Shown here in pieces: positions 1-6,383 of a DNA stretch of 11,755 nt. Position numbers and translations under genes: made by a program. The stretch covers positions 1 through 11,755 of the forward strand of contig CAIZIN010000039.1 in assembly GCA_903933085.1 (NCBI GenBank), read 5' to 3'. This stretch comes from an uncultured bacterium. GTDB taxonomy: Bacteria; Patescibacteriota; Minisyncoccia; Phycocordibacterales; CAIZIN01. The notes under the pieces are model-generated. The model made no database searches. It saw only the letters and a program-made list of their open reading frames with translations, and was not told the origin of the DNA. How positions within the stretch are numbered: position 1 is the stretch's first letter; each line of letters begins with the position of its first letter.

Positions 1-1380
1 AGTAGAACTAGCATCTATAAGAAGACCTGAAACAGTAACAGCAGTTGTAACATCTATGGTTACAGTGTGCCCACTCATAATCTCTACCGTATCAGTTATT
101 TGAGGAACGGTTCCATTACAATTTGTCCAAGTACCAACTGCTGACCAGGCACCTGTCGCGTTTGACTGACAAGAAAACACTGGATCAACAATATAATCGA
201 TATCTATATTCCCTATAACTTTCAAATCAAAAGTATCTGTTGGTTCTACCATGTTGGTAAGTAGTATTTTATAGAAATCCTCATAATTCATATCTTCAAA
301 TACTGCAACCAGAGTACCTTCAATTTTATTTCCACTTTCATCAATGTAAACAGGATAGACTTCTACAACAGGACTTGTAGCATGGAGTGGATAGTCTGTT
401 GGGCGAGCAAATAGAGTGATGTCTTTCTGATAATCAAGAACCTGATCAAAGGTGACTCGAACATACTGACCATCGGTAAGTGGAGCATAGTTTCCATCTT
501 GATCCTTGACTATGTCATAGATATCCGCAATAACACTTTGGTCTATATCAAGTTGAAAAGCTTTAGATATAAAAATAATCTCAAATGTTTGAGTGGATAG
601 ATGGGGAACCGTCCATTCAACATAATCTAAATAAGTATCTTCATCTGTATCATATACATTAAATTGCATCTGAAGATCCCCTTCATTTTTCCATTTTACT
701 TGGATTTTATTTTCTTCTCCAACTTTATATATTTTAGGAATAGTAGTGTAAGCCAAAACATCAACAAGTGGAATATCGGGGTTTTCATTGGGAGATGAAA
801 TGGTAACTAATTTCCCAGTGTCTGTATCCAACTCTGTAATCTCAATCACTGGAGTTGTTGTAGCTGTACTTTCTAGGGTTTCTGGGGTTGAAGTTCCGGT
901 AATTATATCTGTGATGTTATTTATAGCGCCGGTGACTGATTCTTTAATTTGATTTCCAGTGTCAATTATTGAATCAATAATATTTTCAAAAATACTTGGT
1001 GATGTTGACGCAGAGGAGGTTGTGGAGACCTCATCAATGACCAAAAGAGTTGATGTAGAGGAGGTTGCAGAGACTTCGTCAATGATTAAGGGGGCCGGAG
1101 CAGAAGAAGATGCTTCTACTGATACAGGCTGTTCTACTACAGTTTCAACGGAAATAGTTGGAGCTATAGTTTCAGTTACCATAACCTCTGAGTCTGTAGG
1201 CAATGTGTCTAAAGTTTCCGCTTTAGATATTCCCCAGATGATAGATGAAGCGATTAAGATGACGGGGATAATTAAAAAAAGATCTGATTTTCGAGATCTT
1301 TTTTTAAAAATTATATGCTCAACAATCTTGATTTCTTGTGAGGTTTTTTTTCTGGGATCAAGAAAGTTTTTAAGGCTCAT
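1..1380 (-). CDS. Large cell-surface anchored protein, C-terminus cut off by window edge
   Basis: An open frame of 460 codons reads from ATG at 1380 to the window edge with no stop, so only the N-terminal part is present. Residues 1-33 are basic and cytosolic in character. Residues 34-52 (SDLFLIIPVILIASSIIWG region) form one hydrophobic segment ending in SKA at 52-54, which could be a signal anchor or a signal-peptidase site. Residues about 60-180 are rich in Ser, Thr, Pro and acidic residues and include a 15-residue tandem repeat (IDEVS-type). Residues about 190-410 look like beta-rich, Ig-like modules. The last 49 residues (W-x-x-x-GTW-x-NC, then SGHTVTID) resemble the repeat entry of beta-helix surface proteins common in CPR genomes. 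I infer a role in the cell surface or attachment; no enzyme motif is visible. It is transcribed away from the small membrane gene at 1647. Confidence 0.8.
   Translation of the reverse strand, partial: MSLKNFLDPRKKTSQEIKIVEHIIFKKRSRKSDLFLIIPVILIASSIIWGISKAETLDTLPTDSEVMVTETIAPTISVETVVEQPVSVEASSSAPAPLIIDEVSATSSTSTLLVIDEVSTTSSASTSPSIFENIIDSIIDTGNQIKESVTGAINNITDIITGTSTPETLESTATTTPVIEITELDTDTGKLVTISSPNENPDIPLVDVLAYTTIPKIYKVGEENKIQVKWKNEGDLQMQFNVYDTDEDTYLDYVEWTVPHLSTQTFEIIFISKAFQLDIDQSVIADIYDIVKDQDGNYAPLTDGQYVRVTFDQVLDYQKDITLFARPTDYPLHATSPVVEVYPVYIDESGNKIEGTLVAVFEDMNYEDFYKILLTNMVEPTDTFDLKVIGNIDIDYIVDPVFSCQSNATGAWSAVGTWTNCNGTVPQITDTVEIMSGHTVTIDVTTAVTVSGLLIDASST
1004..1093 (-). repeat. Two-copy 45-nt tandem repeat in the surface protein gene
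   Basis: Positions 1004-1048 and 1049-1093 are tandem copies with a period of exactly 45 nt. They encode two 15-residue units of the form (I/V)IDEVS(A/T)TSS(T/A)ST. The two copies differ mostly at third codon positions, so the peptide repeat is better kept than the DNA repeat. It lies in the Ser/Thr-rich stalk. Confidence 0.75.
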
Positions 1381-1389
1381 ATATTGTGT

Positions 1390-1398
1390 ATTATATCA
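1390..1398 (-). promoter_or_regulatory. Extended -10 promoter of the surface protein gene
   Basis: The minus strand reads TGATATAAT, a perfect TGnTATAAT extended -10 box, with only 9 nt between it and the ATG at 1380. Transcription would begin about 2-3 nt before the start codon. No convincing -35 hexamer is visible, as is usual with extended -10 promoters, and there is no room for a Shine-Dalgarno sequence. Confidence 0.6.
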
Positions 1399-1607
1399 CG
1401 ATTTATTTAAAAAGATTGTGGATAAATAAAAATAATTTATCATTTTTCGTTTTGTAAACGGAAGCGAATCGGAATGACTTTCAAATATCAATTACAAACA
1501 CCTGTTCTATTCATAAAACATAACACCTCTAATTATTTTTTCTTTAATGTGATTTTTAATAATGCTACTGGATTAATTGATTGATTTCGTTTTTCATGCT
1601 CTTGCTG

Positions 1608-1613
1608 TATACT
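1608..1613 (+). promoter_or_regulatory. Possible -10 box for the small membrane protein
   Basis: TATACT lies about 33 nt before the preferred ATG at 1647. The -35 region is poor. The 1381-1607 gap otherwise holds only a short CGTTT/AAACG hairpin near 1449 and AT-rich sequence with no gene. Confidence 0.3.
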
Positions 1614-1646
1614 ATACAAGCAGTTTACAAATTAATAAAAACACAA

Positions 1647-1958
1647 ATGAAATCAATAAAAAAACTACAAGCAAAAATACAAAATATGAGTATCCCAGGA
1701 GCTATGCTTTTATCAGGAATAATTATAGGACTTTCAATATTTCTATCAACTTGGGTTTTTTTTGGTGGCGATAACAATCGACAAAAATTATCAGTAAAAA
1801 ATCCAGCTTTAAATAAATCAACTCAACAAACAAATACCTTGACATCTCAACAGATTCAACAAATACAACAACAGCGAGCTGCTCAGATGGCCCAGCAAGC
1901 AAGCTCGACAACAGCACAACCAATTAAAGCAACAACTACAAAAGTAATTAAGAAATAA
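1647..1958 (+). CDS. Small single-span membrane protein with Gln-rich tail, unknown function
   Basis: I do not recognise the family. With ATG at 1647 the product has 103 residues: a short basic N-terminus (MKSIKKLQAK), a hydrophobic span at about residues 17-38 (PGAMLLSGIIIGLSIFLSTW), then a polar tail of about 60 residues rich in Gln, Thr, Ser and Ala (QQIQQIQQQRAAQMAQQ) that ends in lysines. The likely topology is N-in with the tail outside. The start is uncertain. An in-frame ATG at 1596 would add 17 residues, and ATG at 1686 would give 90 residues starting right at the membrane span. None has a Shine-Dalgarno sequence; the basic flank before the span favours 1647. Membrane anchors of this kind precede thioredoxin-like domains in some CPR proteins, but no such domain follows here. 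Convergent with the lytic transglycosylase gene. Confidence 0.6.
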   Translation: MKSIKKLQAKIQNMSIPGAMLLSGIIIGLSIFLSTWVFFGGDNNRQKLSVKNPALNKSTQQTNTLTSQQIQQIQQQRAAQMAQQASSTTAQPIKATTTKVIKK

Positions 1959-1987
1959 CAGTCAACAATAAGAGATTGGTAGAAAAT

Positions 1988-2040
1988 TTAATATACAAAA
2001 ATACTCGACATCATAGATGTCGAGTATTTTTGTATATTAA
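1988..2040. terminator. Perfect 25-bp hairpin, probable bidirectional terminator
   Basis: Arms 1988-2012 and 2016-2040 are exact reverse complements over 25 bp, with a 3-nt loop (ATA). The central part is TACTCGACATC/GATGTCGAGTA, and each strand carries a T5 run in its descending arm. It lies 29 nt after the stop of the small membrane gene, between two convergent genes, which fits a terminator used from both sides. A palindromic insertion of another origin is possible because the arm is unusually long. Confidence 0.75.
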
Positions 2041-2079
2041 TCACAGATCCCAAATAATCCTCCGATGGGTCAGATTTCT

Positions 2080-2124
2080 AGGATGACATAAAACATAGCC
2101 ACTATGCTCGTTGTTTTATATTAA
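2080..2124. repeat. Palindromic repeat element, copy A
   Basis: AGGATGACATAAAACATAG at 2080-2098 is followed by a 12-nt variable loop and TTGTTTTATATTAA. Arms 2084-2095 and 2112-2123 pair at 11 of 12 positions (one G-T). The right arm contains the TAA stop (2121-2123) of the lytic transglycosylase gene. A second copy lies at 8681-8725 in the opposite orientation. The 2041-2079 stretch just outside contains a weak GATC/TCC-rich segment also hinted at beside copy B. Confidence 0.6.
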
Positions 2125-3467
2125 TTTCCTTCCAATACATCAATCATATTTTCTTGTATGTTTGCAACCTTAGCCATCACCTGAGTTCCGTATGCACATG
2201 TAGCTCCACCACTACCATAATATTTACAAGCAGCTTTAAGCTCTGAAGAATATGTACCCGCGCTAGCACCTAAATCACCTAGATACATCCCCGAAGCTGT
2301 AAAAGCATCTTTTGCCCTCCATGGGTCTGCCTGCTTAACACCAAGAGCTTTCTCTATTCTGTTTTCAAATATCATCCAGGTGGATGGAATAAACTGTGCG
2401 GGGCCCATAGCACTTCCAAACCCCCTTCCTACATAATAAGTTTTACTGCCAATAGGACATGATACTGGGGTTGTTTTCCAATCCCGACCTAAGGCATTAG
2501 TAATAACTTGAAAAGGTTGAGTGTCTCTTGGTGATTTCATCACCTTTTCAAAAATGGTTCCAGTATTTTTACCTTTTCCATCTCCAGTTACTAGATCTGT
2601 CACCAAACAAGACCCAACATTTTTACCCAAATCTGATTCCTGCTTTACAATAGCAAGAAGGAAGGCTGGACGAACTCCAGTTATTTTTTGAACCTCTTTA
2701 GCGTATCCTAAAGCAGTACCAAATGGAATTCCACCAGAATCTCTTAGTTCAAAAAGTGCATCTCGAATTTGCTGAGCTCTTTTTTCTTTTGCAGCAAGCA
2801 CCTGAGCATATGATGCTTCTTTATTTTTCGAGACGGCCAATAGCTTCTTCTTCTCTAATTCTTTTTTCTCAACAGCTCTTTTGTTTGCTTCAATAGTTTT
2901 CTTAGCATCAAGTTCGTCAGCCTTCTTTTTATCTAATGCTTCTTTTTCTTTTTCTGCCATAGTCTTCGTACCACGAATATGAGCAAACAGGTCTTCAATT
3001 GAGCGATTTATAGAATTAAAATTATCGATATCAATAAGTGCATCTGAAAGACTTGCATTCGCAAAAACTATTTCAGGCAAAGTAACTTCATCAACTTGAT
3101 TCAATTTTTTTATTATTTGAACAAGTGATTCCTGACCTCTTTGGATTTGTCCATTGAGCTCACCTATTTTTTTTGTCTTTGTAACAATCTCGCCTCCAAT
3201 TTGTTTTATGTTTACATCCTTTGCTTTTATATTAAGTTGTTTTTCCTTAATTTCTCCAGTCAAAACATTCACATCTTTTTGAATAGACGATGTCTGAGTT
3301 TTGGTGACATCCAAATTTTTCTTAACCTCAATTTTTTCTTTCTCTATCTGAACTAACTCAGCCTCAAGCTTTGCCTTTTCTGCATCAGAAAGAACCTGAG
3401 CCATAGCCATTTGTGATCCAGATAAAAAAAACAAAACCATACTTAAGACATAAAAAGTTTTTCTCAT
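2121..3467 (-). CDS. Secreted coiled-coil lytic transglycosylase (SLT/MltB-like)
   Basis: A 448-residue exported protein. Residues 1-24 are a signal peptide (basic MRK, hydrophobic core, AMA then Q), which decides the ATG at 3467; a GTG 81 nt upstream would bury it. Residues about 26-235 are a long heptad-like coiled coil that includes a PcsB/CwlO-like segment near residues 127-162 (PEIVFANASLSDAL, then a D-N-F-x-x-I-N run). Residues about 265-448 form a lytic transglycosylase domain: likely catalytic Glu277 in AIVKQESDLG, the MltB-type signature SAMGPAQFIPSTW at 352-364, DPWRAKDA at 381-388 and KYYGSGG near 415. Cys287, 337, 414 and 424 could form disulfides outside the cell. It should cleave peptidoglycan glycan strands, probably in growth or division. 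The coiled coil suggests control by an FtsEX-like partner, which is inference. It lies downstream of the bL25 gene behind a terminator. Confidence 0.85.
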   Translation of the reverse strand: MRKTFYVLSMVLFFLSGSQMAMAQVLSDAEKAKLEAELVQIEKEKIEVKKNLDVTKTQTSSIQKDVNVLTGEIKEKQLNIKAKDVNIKQIGGEIVTKTKKIGELNGQIQRGQESLVQIIKKLNQVDEVTLPEIVFANASLSDALIDIDNFNSINRSIEDLFAHIRGTKTMAEKEKEALDKKKADELDAKKTIEANKRAVEKKELEKKKLLAVSKNKEASYAQVLAAKEKRAQQIRDALFELRDSGGIPFGTALGYAKEVQKITGVRPAFLLAIVKQESDLGKNVGSCLVTDLVTGDGKGKNTGTIFEKVMKSPRDTQPFQVITNALGRDWKTTPVSCPIGSKTYYVGRGFGSAMGPAQFIPSTWMIFENRIEKALGVKQADPWRAKDAFTASGMYLGDLGASAGTYSSELKAACKYYGSGGATCAYGTQVMAKVANIQENMIDVLEGN

Positions 3468-3477
3468 TATTTTTCTA

Positions 3478-3486
3478 ATACTATCA
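3478..3486 (-). promoter_or_regulatory. Possible extended -10 promoter of the lytic transglycosylase gene
   Basis: The minus strand reads TGATAGTAT (TGn plus TAGTAT, 4 of 6 to consensus), 10 nt before the ATG at 3467. TATGAT at 3483-3488 overlaps it and is an alternative. No Shine-Dalgarno sequence precedes the ATG. Confidence 0.4.
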
Positions 3487-3524
3487 TAAAATGACCTAAA
3501 ATGAAAAAGGTATGAAACACCACA

Positions 3525-3539
3525 CCCCCCCCTTTTTTT
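3525..3539. repeat. C8-T7 homopolymer pair upstream of the lytic transglycosylase
   Basis: Eight C (3525-3532) are followed by seven T (3533-3539); the minus strand reads A7 then G8, about 58-72 nt upstream of the start codon. Such a run is prone to slippage and lies where upstream promoter contacts might be. Confidence 0.6.
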
Positions 3540-3562
3540 CTTATACACTTTACTCCACCCTC

Positions 3563-3587
3563 TTCCTTGAGGTTTAACCTCAAGGAA
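3563..3587. repeat. Perfect inverted repeat downstream of the bL25 terminator
   Basis: TTCCTTGAGG (3563-3572) and CCTCAAGGAA (3578-3587) are exact complements around a TTTAA loop. It abuts the next hairpin and shares its last two A residues. It may be a second stem of the same termination region, or part of an alternative fold with the CTTCAAGGAG segment of that hairpin. Confidence 0.6.
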
Positions 3588-3627
3588 AAATCCCCACTCC
3601 TTGAAGTAGGGATTTTTCTTTTTTTTT
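3586..3627. terminator. Terminator after the bL25 gene
   Basis: AAAAATCCC (3586-3594) pairs with GGGATTTTT (3609-3617), with a short inner ACT/AGT pairing. On the minus strand the stem ends in a T5 run 22-53 nt past the bL25 stop. On the plus strand it is followed by a longer T run (3619-3627), so it looks bidirectional, though the genes on both sides are on the minus strand. Confidence 0.65.
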
Positions 3628-3638
3628 AAAATTAGAGA

Positions 3639-4277
3639 TTAGGCTTCTGCTTCTTCTTCTTTTTTACCTTTTGTCTCTGAAAGGCCAATTTCTGAAACAT
3701 CAACAGAAGCTACAACCTCTTCTTCAACTTCTTCCTTAGCCGGTGTAACAAGTGCAATAACTTCATCAATATCCGTTACAAAAGTAACACCTGAAGGAAG
3801 CTTAATATCTTTTACAAAAATCCTAGCTTCAAAGTCTTTTAGACTAGAAATATCAACGTCGATTTCATGTGGTAAATTACTTGCCTCAGCAGAAACTTCA
3901 ATTTCATGCATAACCTTAACAAGTGAACCGCCAAGATCTTTCTGAGCAAAAGAAACACCTATAAAGTTAATTGGAATATTAACTTCAACCTTCTTTCCTT
4001 TTTCAATAACATAAAAATCTACATGAATAACTTTTCCTGAAACCGCATCTGTTGCAACATCATGAATAAGAGCATCACGTTTTTCAACACCGTCTGAAAG
4101 AGAAATAACCGAAGATTCTCCAGCTTCTTTCCACACCTTAAGAAAATCTGTTTCTTTTACAGTAATAGCCGTTGAAGCCTCTTTTCGGCCGTAATATACA
4201 GCAGTAATAAAACCATCTCGTCTAAGAGTTTCTAGTTTTGATGGGACCTCTCGTTTTGTTATATCAAGTGTAATCAT
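3639..4277 (-). CDS. rplY: 50S ribosomal protein bL25, long CTC form
   Basis: A 212-residue member of the bL25/TL5/CTC family, which binds 5S rRNA in the central protuberance of the large subunit. Residues 1-88 are the L25 domain (start MITLDITKREVPSKLETLRR, then AVYYGRKEAS, and HDVATDAVSGKVIHVDFYVI ending the domain). Residues about 93-182 are the TL5-type C-terminal beta domain (KVEVNIPINFIG, GGSLVKVMHEIEV, LPHEIDVDISSL, GVTFVTDIDEVIALVTPAKE). The tail from about 183 is acidic and ends KGKKEEEAEA, the low-complexity tail seen in many CTC proteins. Length and domain order are normal for the family. The start is well supported by the N-terminal consensus and by a promoter only 7 nt away. It stands alone, flanked by terminators. 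Confidence 0.95.
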   Translation of the reverse strand: MITLDITKREVPSKLETLRRDGFITAVYYGRKEASTAITVKETDFLKVWKEAGESSVISLSDGVEKRDALIHDVATDAVSGKVIHVDFYVIEKGKKVEVNIPINFIGVSFAQKDLGGSLVKVMHEIEVSAEASNLPHEIDVDISSLKDFEARIFVKDIKLPSGVTFVTDIDEVIALVTPAKEEVEEEVVASVDVSEIGLSETKGKKEEEAEA

Positions 4278-4284
4278 GGGGCAC

Positions 4285-4312
4285 AGTATAACAACATTCC
4301 AACAAAAAGCAA
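4285..4312 (-). promoter_or_regulatory. Promoter of the bL25 gene, predicted leaderless
   Basis: The minus strand has TTGCTT (4307-4312), a 16-nt spacer and TATACT (4285-4290), the latter preceded by TGn (an extended -10). Only 7 nt (GTGCCCC) separate the -10 box from the ATG at 4277, so transcription should begin at or within a base or two of the start codon. There is no room for a ribosome binding site. Confidence 0.65.
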
Positions 4313-4324
4313 CCGGATTAGCTA

Positions 4325-4350
4325 TTAGGCTTTAGGCGCTAGACCCTAGC
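4325..4350 (+). repeat. TTAGGC/CTAG repeat, left arm
   Basis: TTAGGCTTTAGGCGCTAG at 4325-4342, continuing to 4350, is an imperfect inverted copy of the repeat at 4412-4446. The two flank a terminator-like hairpin, so the three parts may form one folded unit. Confidence 0.6.
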
Positions 4351-4360
4351 TTGGGTTCAT

Positions 4361-4400
4361 AAGAGAGACTTTCCCTTCGGGAAAGTCCCTCTTTTCTTTT
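4361..4400. terminator. Hairpin between dehydrogenase and bL25 genes, terminator-like
   Basis: GACTTTCCC, loop TTC, GGGAAAGTC forms a perfect 9-bp stem (4367-4387), extended after one mismatch by AAGAG/CTCTT (4361-4365 and 4389-4393). The T-rich tail (4392-4400) follows on the plus strand. On the minus strand, which carries the genes, the tail is weaker (TCTCTTATG). It still lies where the dehydrogenase operon should end and bL25 begins. Confidence 0.6.
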
Positions 4401-4411
4401 GACTTCTGTGT

Positions 4412-4446
4412 TAGCTAGAGCCTAGAGCCTAGTCGCTAGAGCCTAA
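4412..4446 (-). repeat. TAGGCTC-type short tandem repeat, right arm
   Basis: The minus strand carries three close copies of a TAGGCTCTAG-type unit with partial overlaps. The first copy includes the TAG stop codon of the dehydrogenase gene (4443-4445). The left copy at 4325-4350 is inverted relative to this one. Confidence 0.65.
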
Positions 4447-5411
4447 CCAACAATATACTTCGGCTCCCTACCGGCAAAAAACTCAATTAAATTCTCAGCT
4501 GCTTGTACAGACATCGCATTCCTAGCTTCTTCTGTTGCTGAGGCAATGTGTGGGGTAAGAACAACATTCGGAAGCTCTTTAAGCCCCTCTGCTAAAGAGG
4601 GCTCAAGCTCATACACATCTGTTGCAAAACCTCTAATCTTTTTATTTTGTAAAGCCGAAACAATAGCAACTTCATCAACAACAGGACCTCTGGAAGTATT
4701 TACGAGAACTGCAGTTTTTTTCATCATTTCTATTCTTTCTTTATTTATGAGATGTTTTGTAGTCTCATCGAGCAATACATGTAAAGATATTATGTCTGAC
4801 TCTCGTATTAAATCCTCAATATTCTCTTTAAATTCTGCACCGAAATCTTTTTCTAAATCTTCATTCCTTTTTATATCATGATAGATTATCTTCATTCCAA
4901 AACCCTTGTGTAAAATTTCAGCCACTCGTCCTCCGATTCTTCCAGCCCCAATCAGTCCCCATGTCTTATTTAAAATCTCTTCACCGATTAAAAGATTAGG
5001 ATTCCAACCTTTATATTTTCCATCACGAATAAATTGATCACCTTCATCTACCCTCTTTGCAATATTCATAGCTAAGGCGATGGTAAATTCAGCAACAGCA
5101 TTCGTGGAAGTACCGGGAGTATTTGAGATCACAATACCTCTTTTTTTCGCTTCACCAATATCTATATTATTAAATCCGACAGCGTAGTTTGAAAACACTT
5201 TTACACTTGGAGCTGAATCAAAAACTTTTACGTCAATCTTATCCGTTAGCAAAGAAAGTACTCCATCGTATTCACCAGATGATAACTCGGCGTTAAATTC
5301 CTCCTCTGTTAAAGGTCTATCTTCTTCATTTATTTTTAATTCGTGACCAGCATCCTTCAACATTTGAAGGCCAGGACCAGGAACATGTCTTGTTACAAAA
5401 ATTTTTGCCAT
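4443..5411 (-). CDS. D-2-hydroxyacid dehydrogenase (glyoxylate/hydroxypyruvate reductase-like)
   Basis: A 322-residue, full-length member of the D-isomer-specific 2-hydroxyacid dehydrogenase family. It should reduce a small 2-keto acid such as glyoxylate or hydroxypyruvate with a nicotinamide cofactor in the cytosol. Visible features are the substrate-domain start MAKIFVTRHVPGPGLQML, SNYAVGFNNIDI near 74-85, the Rossmann loop GAGRIG at 155-160, Asp179 at the end of the second strand (IIYHD), which favours NADH over NADPH, and the catalytic triad Arg241 (NTSRGPVVDE), Glu270 (DVYELEP) and His288 (TPHIASAT). It begins 16 nt after the aldolase stop, so the two genes are probably co-transcribed. 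TATAAT at 5427-5432 could be an internal promoter but overlaps the aldolase stop. No Shine-Dalgarno sequence is seen. The stop codon lies within a short repeat. The exact substrate cannot be read from sequence. Confidence 0.9.
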   Translation of the reverse strand: MAKIFVTRHVPGPGLQMLKDAGHELKINEEDRPLTEEEFNAELSSGEYDGVLSLLTDKIDVKVFDSAPSVKVFSNYAVGFNNIDIGEAKKRGIVISNTPGTSTNAVAEFTIALAMNIAKRVDEGDQFIRDGKYKGWNPNLLIGEEILNKTWGLIGAGRIGGRVAEILHKGFGMKIIYHDIKRNEDLEKDFGAEFKENIEDLIRESDIISLHVLLDETTKHLINKERIEMMKKTAVLVNTSRGPVVDEVAIVSALQNKKIRGFATDVYELEPSLAEGLKELPNVVLTPHIASATEEARNAMSVQAAENLIEFFAGREPKYIVG

Positions 5412-5427
5412 AGAATTTTATTTTAAA

Positions 5428-6297
5428 TTATAAATTATTGAAAAGTCTCAATTTTGCAATTACAACCTTCTTCATTTCTTCCACCGCTTGCAACTCATAT
5501 TTATAAGCCGCCACTTCGTCTGGATTATTCTCCAGCCCCTCTTCAAGACCCTCTCTAAAAGCAACTCTAAGCTCTGTGTTTACATGGACTACCGCACAAC
5601 CAGCTTTTATTGCACTTTGAACATCCTCATTACTATTACCAGAAGCTCCATGAAGCACCAAAGGTACCCCGGTAGCATTTCTTATTTCTTCAATTCTTTT
5701 GATATTCAATTTTGGATCAAGCCCTACTCCAATCATTCCATGCATATTCCCAACGGCTGGAGCAATCATAAACGAACCAGTTTCTCTAACTATTTTTGCG
5801 GCATCATCTGGGTGAGTTAGTGAATTTTCATCAAAAGCAATATCATCAGGTACTTCACTGTGTACTTCAGAAGATGTGCCAATATAACCAAGTTCACATT
5901 CAATTAGTATATTTTTATTTTGCTTTGCAACATACTCTACGCAAGATTTTACATATTTAATATTTTCATCAAGCGGGAGTTTGGATCCGTCTACAGTCAC
6001 AGAATCAAAGTCTGCATCTATGGCCTTCTTAGCTGCTTCAAATGAATGAGTATGGTCTGCATTTAAGAAAATGGGTAATCCTGTTTTTTCTCTTTCGGCT
6101 TTTACAATAGCTGAAATTTCTTCCACCCCCACAAAATTTCTCTCGCCTTCTGATACACCAATAATCACAGGCACTTTTAATTCACTTACAGCTTCCACAA
6201 TTGCCTTCACACCCTCTAAATTTGAAATATTAAAATGACCAACAGCAATACCATTCTCCTCTGCTTCTAAAACATACTCCTTAAGTGATTTTGTCAT
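5428..6297 (-). CDS. fba: Class II fructose-bisphosphate aldolase family protein
   Basis: A 289-residue class II zinc aldolase, most like the FbaA/GatY/KbaY group by length. It should cleave fructose 1,6-bisphosphate to dihydroxyacetone phosphate and glyceraldehyde 3-phosphate, or act on tagatose 1,6-bisphosphate. Visible are GHFNISNLEG near 21-30, catalytic Asp81 and zinc ligand His82 in NADHTHS, the IECELG strand (133-138), zinc ligands His186 (GNMHG) and His216 (VLHGASG), and NTELRVAFREGL near 240-251. The start at 6297 gives the family N-terminus MTKSLKEYV; the longer open frame to 6363 adds 22 unrelated residues and would read through the promoter. The dehydrogenase gene follows after 12-16 nt, and the PfkB gene diverges from the same upstream region. 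Substrate choice between FBP and TBP is not certain. Confidence 0.9.
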   Translation of the reverse strand: MTKSLKEYVLEAEENGIAVGHFNISNLEGVKAIVEAVSELKVPVIIGVSEGERNFVGVEEISAIVKAEREKTGLPIFLNADHTHSFEAAKKAIDADFDSVTVDGSKLPLDENIKYVKSCVEYVAKQNKNILIECELGYIGTSSEVHSEVPDDIAFDENSLTHPDDAAKIVRETGSFMIAPAVGNMHGMIGVGLDPKLNIKRIEEIRNATGVPLVLHGASGNSNEDVQSAIKAGCAVVHVNTELRVAFREGLEEGLENNPDEVAAYKYELQAVEEMKKVVIAKLRLFNNL

Positions 6298-6306
6298 ATT
6301 GTCACC

Positions 6307-6336
6307 ATTATACTGTAATTTTAAAAAGTAGTCGAA
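6307..6336 (-). promoter_or_regulatory. Promoter of the aldolase gene
   Basis: The minus strand has a perfect TATAAT at 6307-6312, 9 nt before the ATG at 6297. The -35 candidate TTCGAC (6331-6336) with an 18-nt spacer is weak. The short interval (GGTGACAAT) implies a leader of only a few bases; its GGTGA might act as a very close ribosome binding site if initiation occurs further upstream. Confidence 0.55.
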
Positions 6337-6383
6337 GTGACATATCCCCAGCCACTTAACCAAAAATCACAATTTTAAATTAT

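Noticed and set aside
959..1429. Plus-strand open frame of 156 codons
   Set aside because: It is antisense to the surface protein gene, which has a continuous frame, a promoter, a membrane segment and peptide repeats. The plus-strand translation has no such features.
1577..1646. TTG or upstream ATG starts for the small membrane protein
   Set aside because: No ribosome binding site supports them, and the possible -10 box at 1608 would lie inside the gene. The choice of 1647 remains tentative.
3468..3548. Longer N-terminus of the lytic transglycosylase from GTG at 3548
   Set aside because: It would place 27 residues, partly encoded by the A7-G8 run, before a complete signal peptide that starts with MRK at 3467.
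4546..4881. Plus-strand open frame inside the dehydrogenase gene
   Set aside because: It is a shadow of a well-conserved minus-strand enzyme with all catalytic residues present. The same applies to the plus-strand frames at 3141-3356, 5488-5820, 7702-7968, 8334-8752 and 10540-10722.
6298..6363. Longer N-terminus of the aldolase
   Set aside because: Family members start at the MTKSLKEYV position, and the extension covers the TATAAT box.
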